From NCBI GenBank assembly GCA_937983015.1, contig CALKAK010000157.1, positions 1-5,519 of the forward strand: a DNA stretch of 5,519 bases. Reading direction: 5' to 3'. The notes under the pieces were generated by a model, which made no database searches, had not been told where the DNA came from, and was given only the letters and a program-made list of their open reading frames with translations. The position numbers were made by a program, and so were the translations under genes. Every line of letters starts with the position of its first letter. Within the stretch, counting starts at the first letter, position 1. Below, in pieces: positions 4,879 through 5,519 of this stretch. This stretch comes from an uncultured Bacillaceae bacterium (lineage in GTDB: Bacteria; Bacillota; Bacilli; Bacillales; Caldibacillaceae).

Positions 4879-5519
4879 ATGATAAAATACATGTTAAAAC
4901 GTTTAGTCAGTAGCCTGATCGTCTTGTTCGTCGTTTCGGCTATTACATTTTTTATATTAAGCATCATTCCCGGAGATACCGCCCTGATGCGGTTGGGGAC
5001 GGAGGCAACACCGGAACTCGTCGAACAGTTGAGGGAATCTCTCGGTTTGAACTTGCCCTGGTACGAACGGTATTTTCACTGGGTGAGTCGTGTTGTACGG
5101 GGCGACTGGGGGGAATCCCTCGTTTTTGGTGAAGATGTGATCATACTCATCATGCAACGGTTACCGGTCTCGCTTTCCCTGGCGGCTTTATCCCTTATGA
5201 TTGCCGTTCCGATTGCGACGATCATGGGAATTTTATCTGCCATTTACCAACATCGCTGGATCGATTATGTTGCCCGAACGATCATGCAGATCGGAGAAGC
5301 GATCCCGCAATTCTGGTTGGCGTTGATCTTTCTGGTGATCTTTTCCGGTCGCCTCGGCTGGTTCCCGGCTACAGGCTATATCCCGCTTTCTGAGGGGCTA
5401 ATTAATAGTCTTCATAGTCTCTTATTACCGGCGATTGTCGTTTCAATCGGTCTCATCGGTTTTTTAATTCGCATCGTGCGCAGTTCCATGTTGACGGCAC
5501 TCCAACAAGATTTTATGTT
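4879..5519 (+). CDS. DppB/OppB-type ABC transporter permease, first 213 residues (3' end outside window)
   Basis: This is an integral membrane subunit of a peptide/nickel/opine-class importer and forms one half of the channel. The start ATG 4879 has GAAGGG (4868-4873) 5 bases upstream; the ATG four codons later is too far from it. The frame stays open to the right edge, so about 100 of the usual 310-320 residues are missing. Residues 8-30 are the first membrane helix. The family's periplasmic entry region follows: IPGDTALMRLGTEATPE (30-46), LRESLGLNLPWYERY (51-65) and GDWGESL (75-81). Further helices lie at about 99-121, 134-156 and 181-199. IPQFWLALIFLVIFS (142-156) with LGWFPATGY (159-167) is a hallmark of this family. 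RIVRSSMLTALQQDFM (198-213) begins the cytoplasmic EAA loop that contacts the ATPase. It probably heads an operon with a second permease and ATPases, and likely partners the receptor at 2554-4080. The substrate is unknown. Confidence 0.93.
   Translation, partial: MIKYMLKRLVSSLIVLFVVSAITFFILSIIPGDTALMRLGTEATPELVEQLRESLGLNLPWYERYFHWVSRVVRGDWGESLVFGEDVIILIMQRLPVSLSLAALSLMIAVPIATIMGILSAIYQHRWIDYVARTIMQIGEAIPQFWLALIFLVIFSGRLGWFPATGYIPLSEGLINSLHSLLLPAIVVSIGLIGFLIRIVRSSMLTALQQDFM

Noticed and set aside
4957..5157. 66-codon leftward frame inside the permease gene
   Set aside because: It is the antisense shadow of a well-supported permease coding region.

Overview
The window looks like chromosomal DNA of a low-to-moderate GC member of the Bacillaceae. 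The main reasons are a 272-residue NadE that closely follows the Bacillus subtilis protein as I remember it, G-rich Gram-positive ribosome binding sites (AAGGGGGA, GGGAG, GAAGGG), sigma-A type promoters, U-tailed intrinsic terminators, and a lipoprotein-type solute-binding protein. No genus can be named from the sequence alone.

Layout, left to right. Bases 2-346 (+) are the last 114 codons of a family 5 extracellular solute-binding protein whose start lies outside the window. A hairpin at 353-371 separates it from the convergent nadE (376-1194, -). An intergenic stretch (1195-1451) carries three copies of a CTCGAAA motif upstream of nadE. A strong terminator (1452-1478) then closes a leftward pseudogene (1514-2115, -), which encodes a small RIO/YrzF-like protein kinase broken by three frameshifts. 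A degenerate AT-rich stretch (2116-2538) holds a 16-bp inverted repeat, a doubtful 78-codon leftward reading frame and a possible promoter for the next gene. A complete family 5 solute-binding lipoprotein follows (2554-4080, +) with its own strong terminator (4124-4168). About 800 bases without a recognisable gene come next (4081-4878), holding three good promoter candidates, one with a ten-T spacer tract. The window ends inside a DppB/OppB-type permease gene (4879 to the right edge, +).

Functionally, the right half is the start of an ABC importer of the peptide/nickel/opine (PepT) class: the lipoprotein captures substrate outside the membrane and the permease forms one half of the channel. 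The second permease and the ATPases are expected beyond the right edge. The receptor and permease genes are transcriptionally separated by a strong terminator and a long spacer. The left-edge fragment shows a second, different receptor of the same superfamily nearby. nadE is an unrelated housekeeping gene for the last step of NAD synthesis. I see no clear novel defence or mobile system. The points most worth a second look are the repairable kinase pseudogene, the homopolymer in a promoter spacer, and the unexplained 800-base gap inside the transporter locus.
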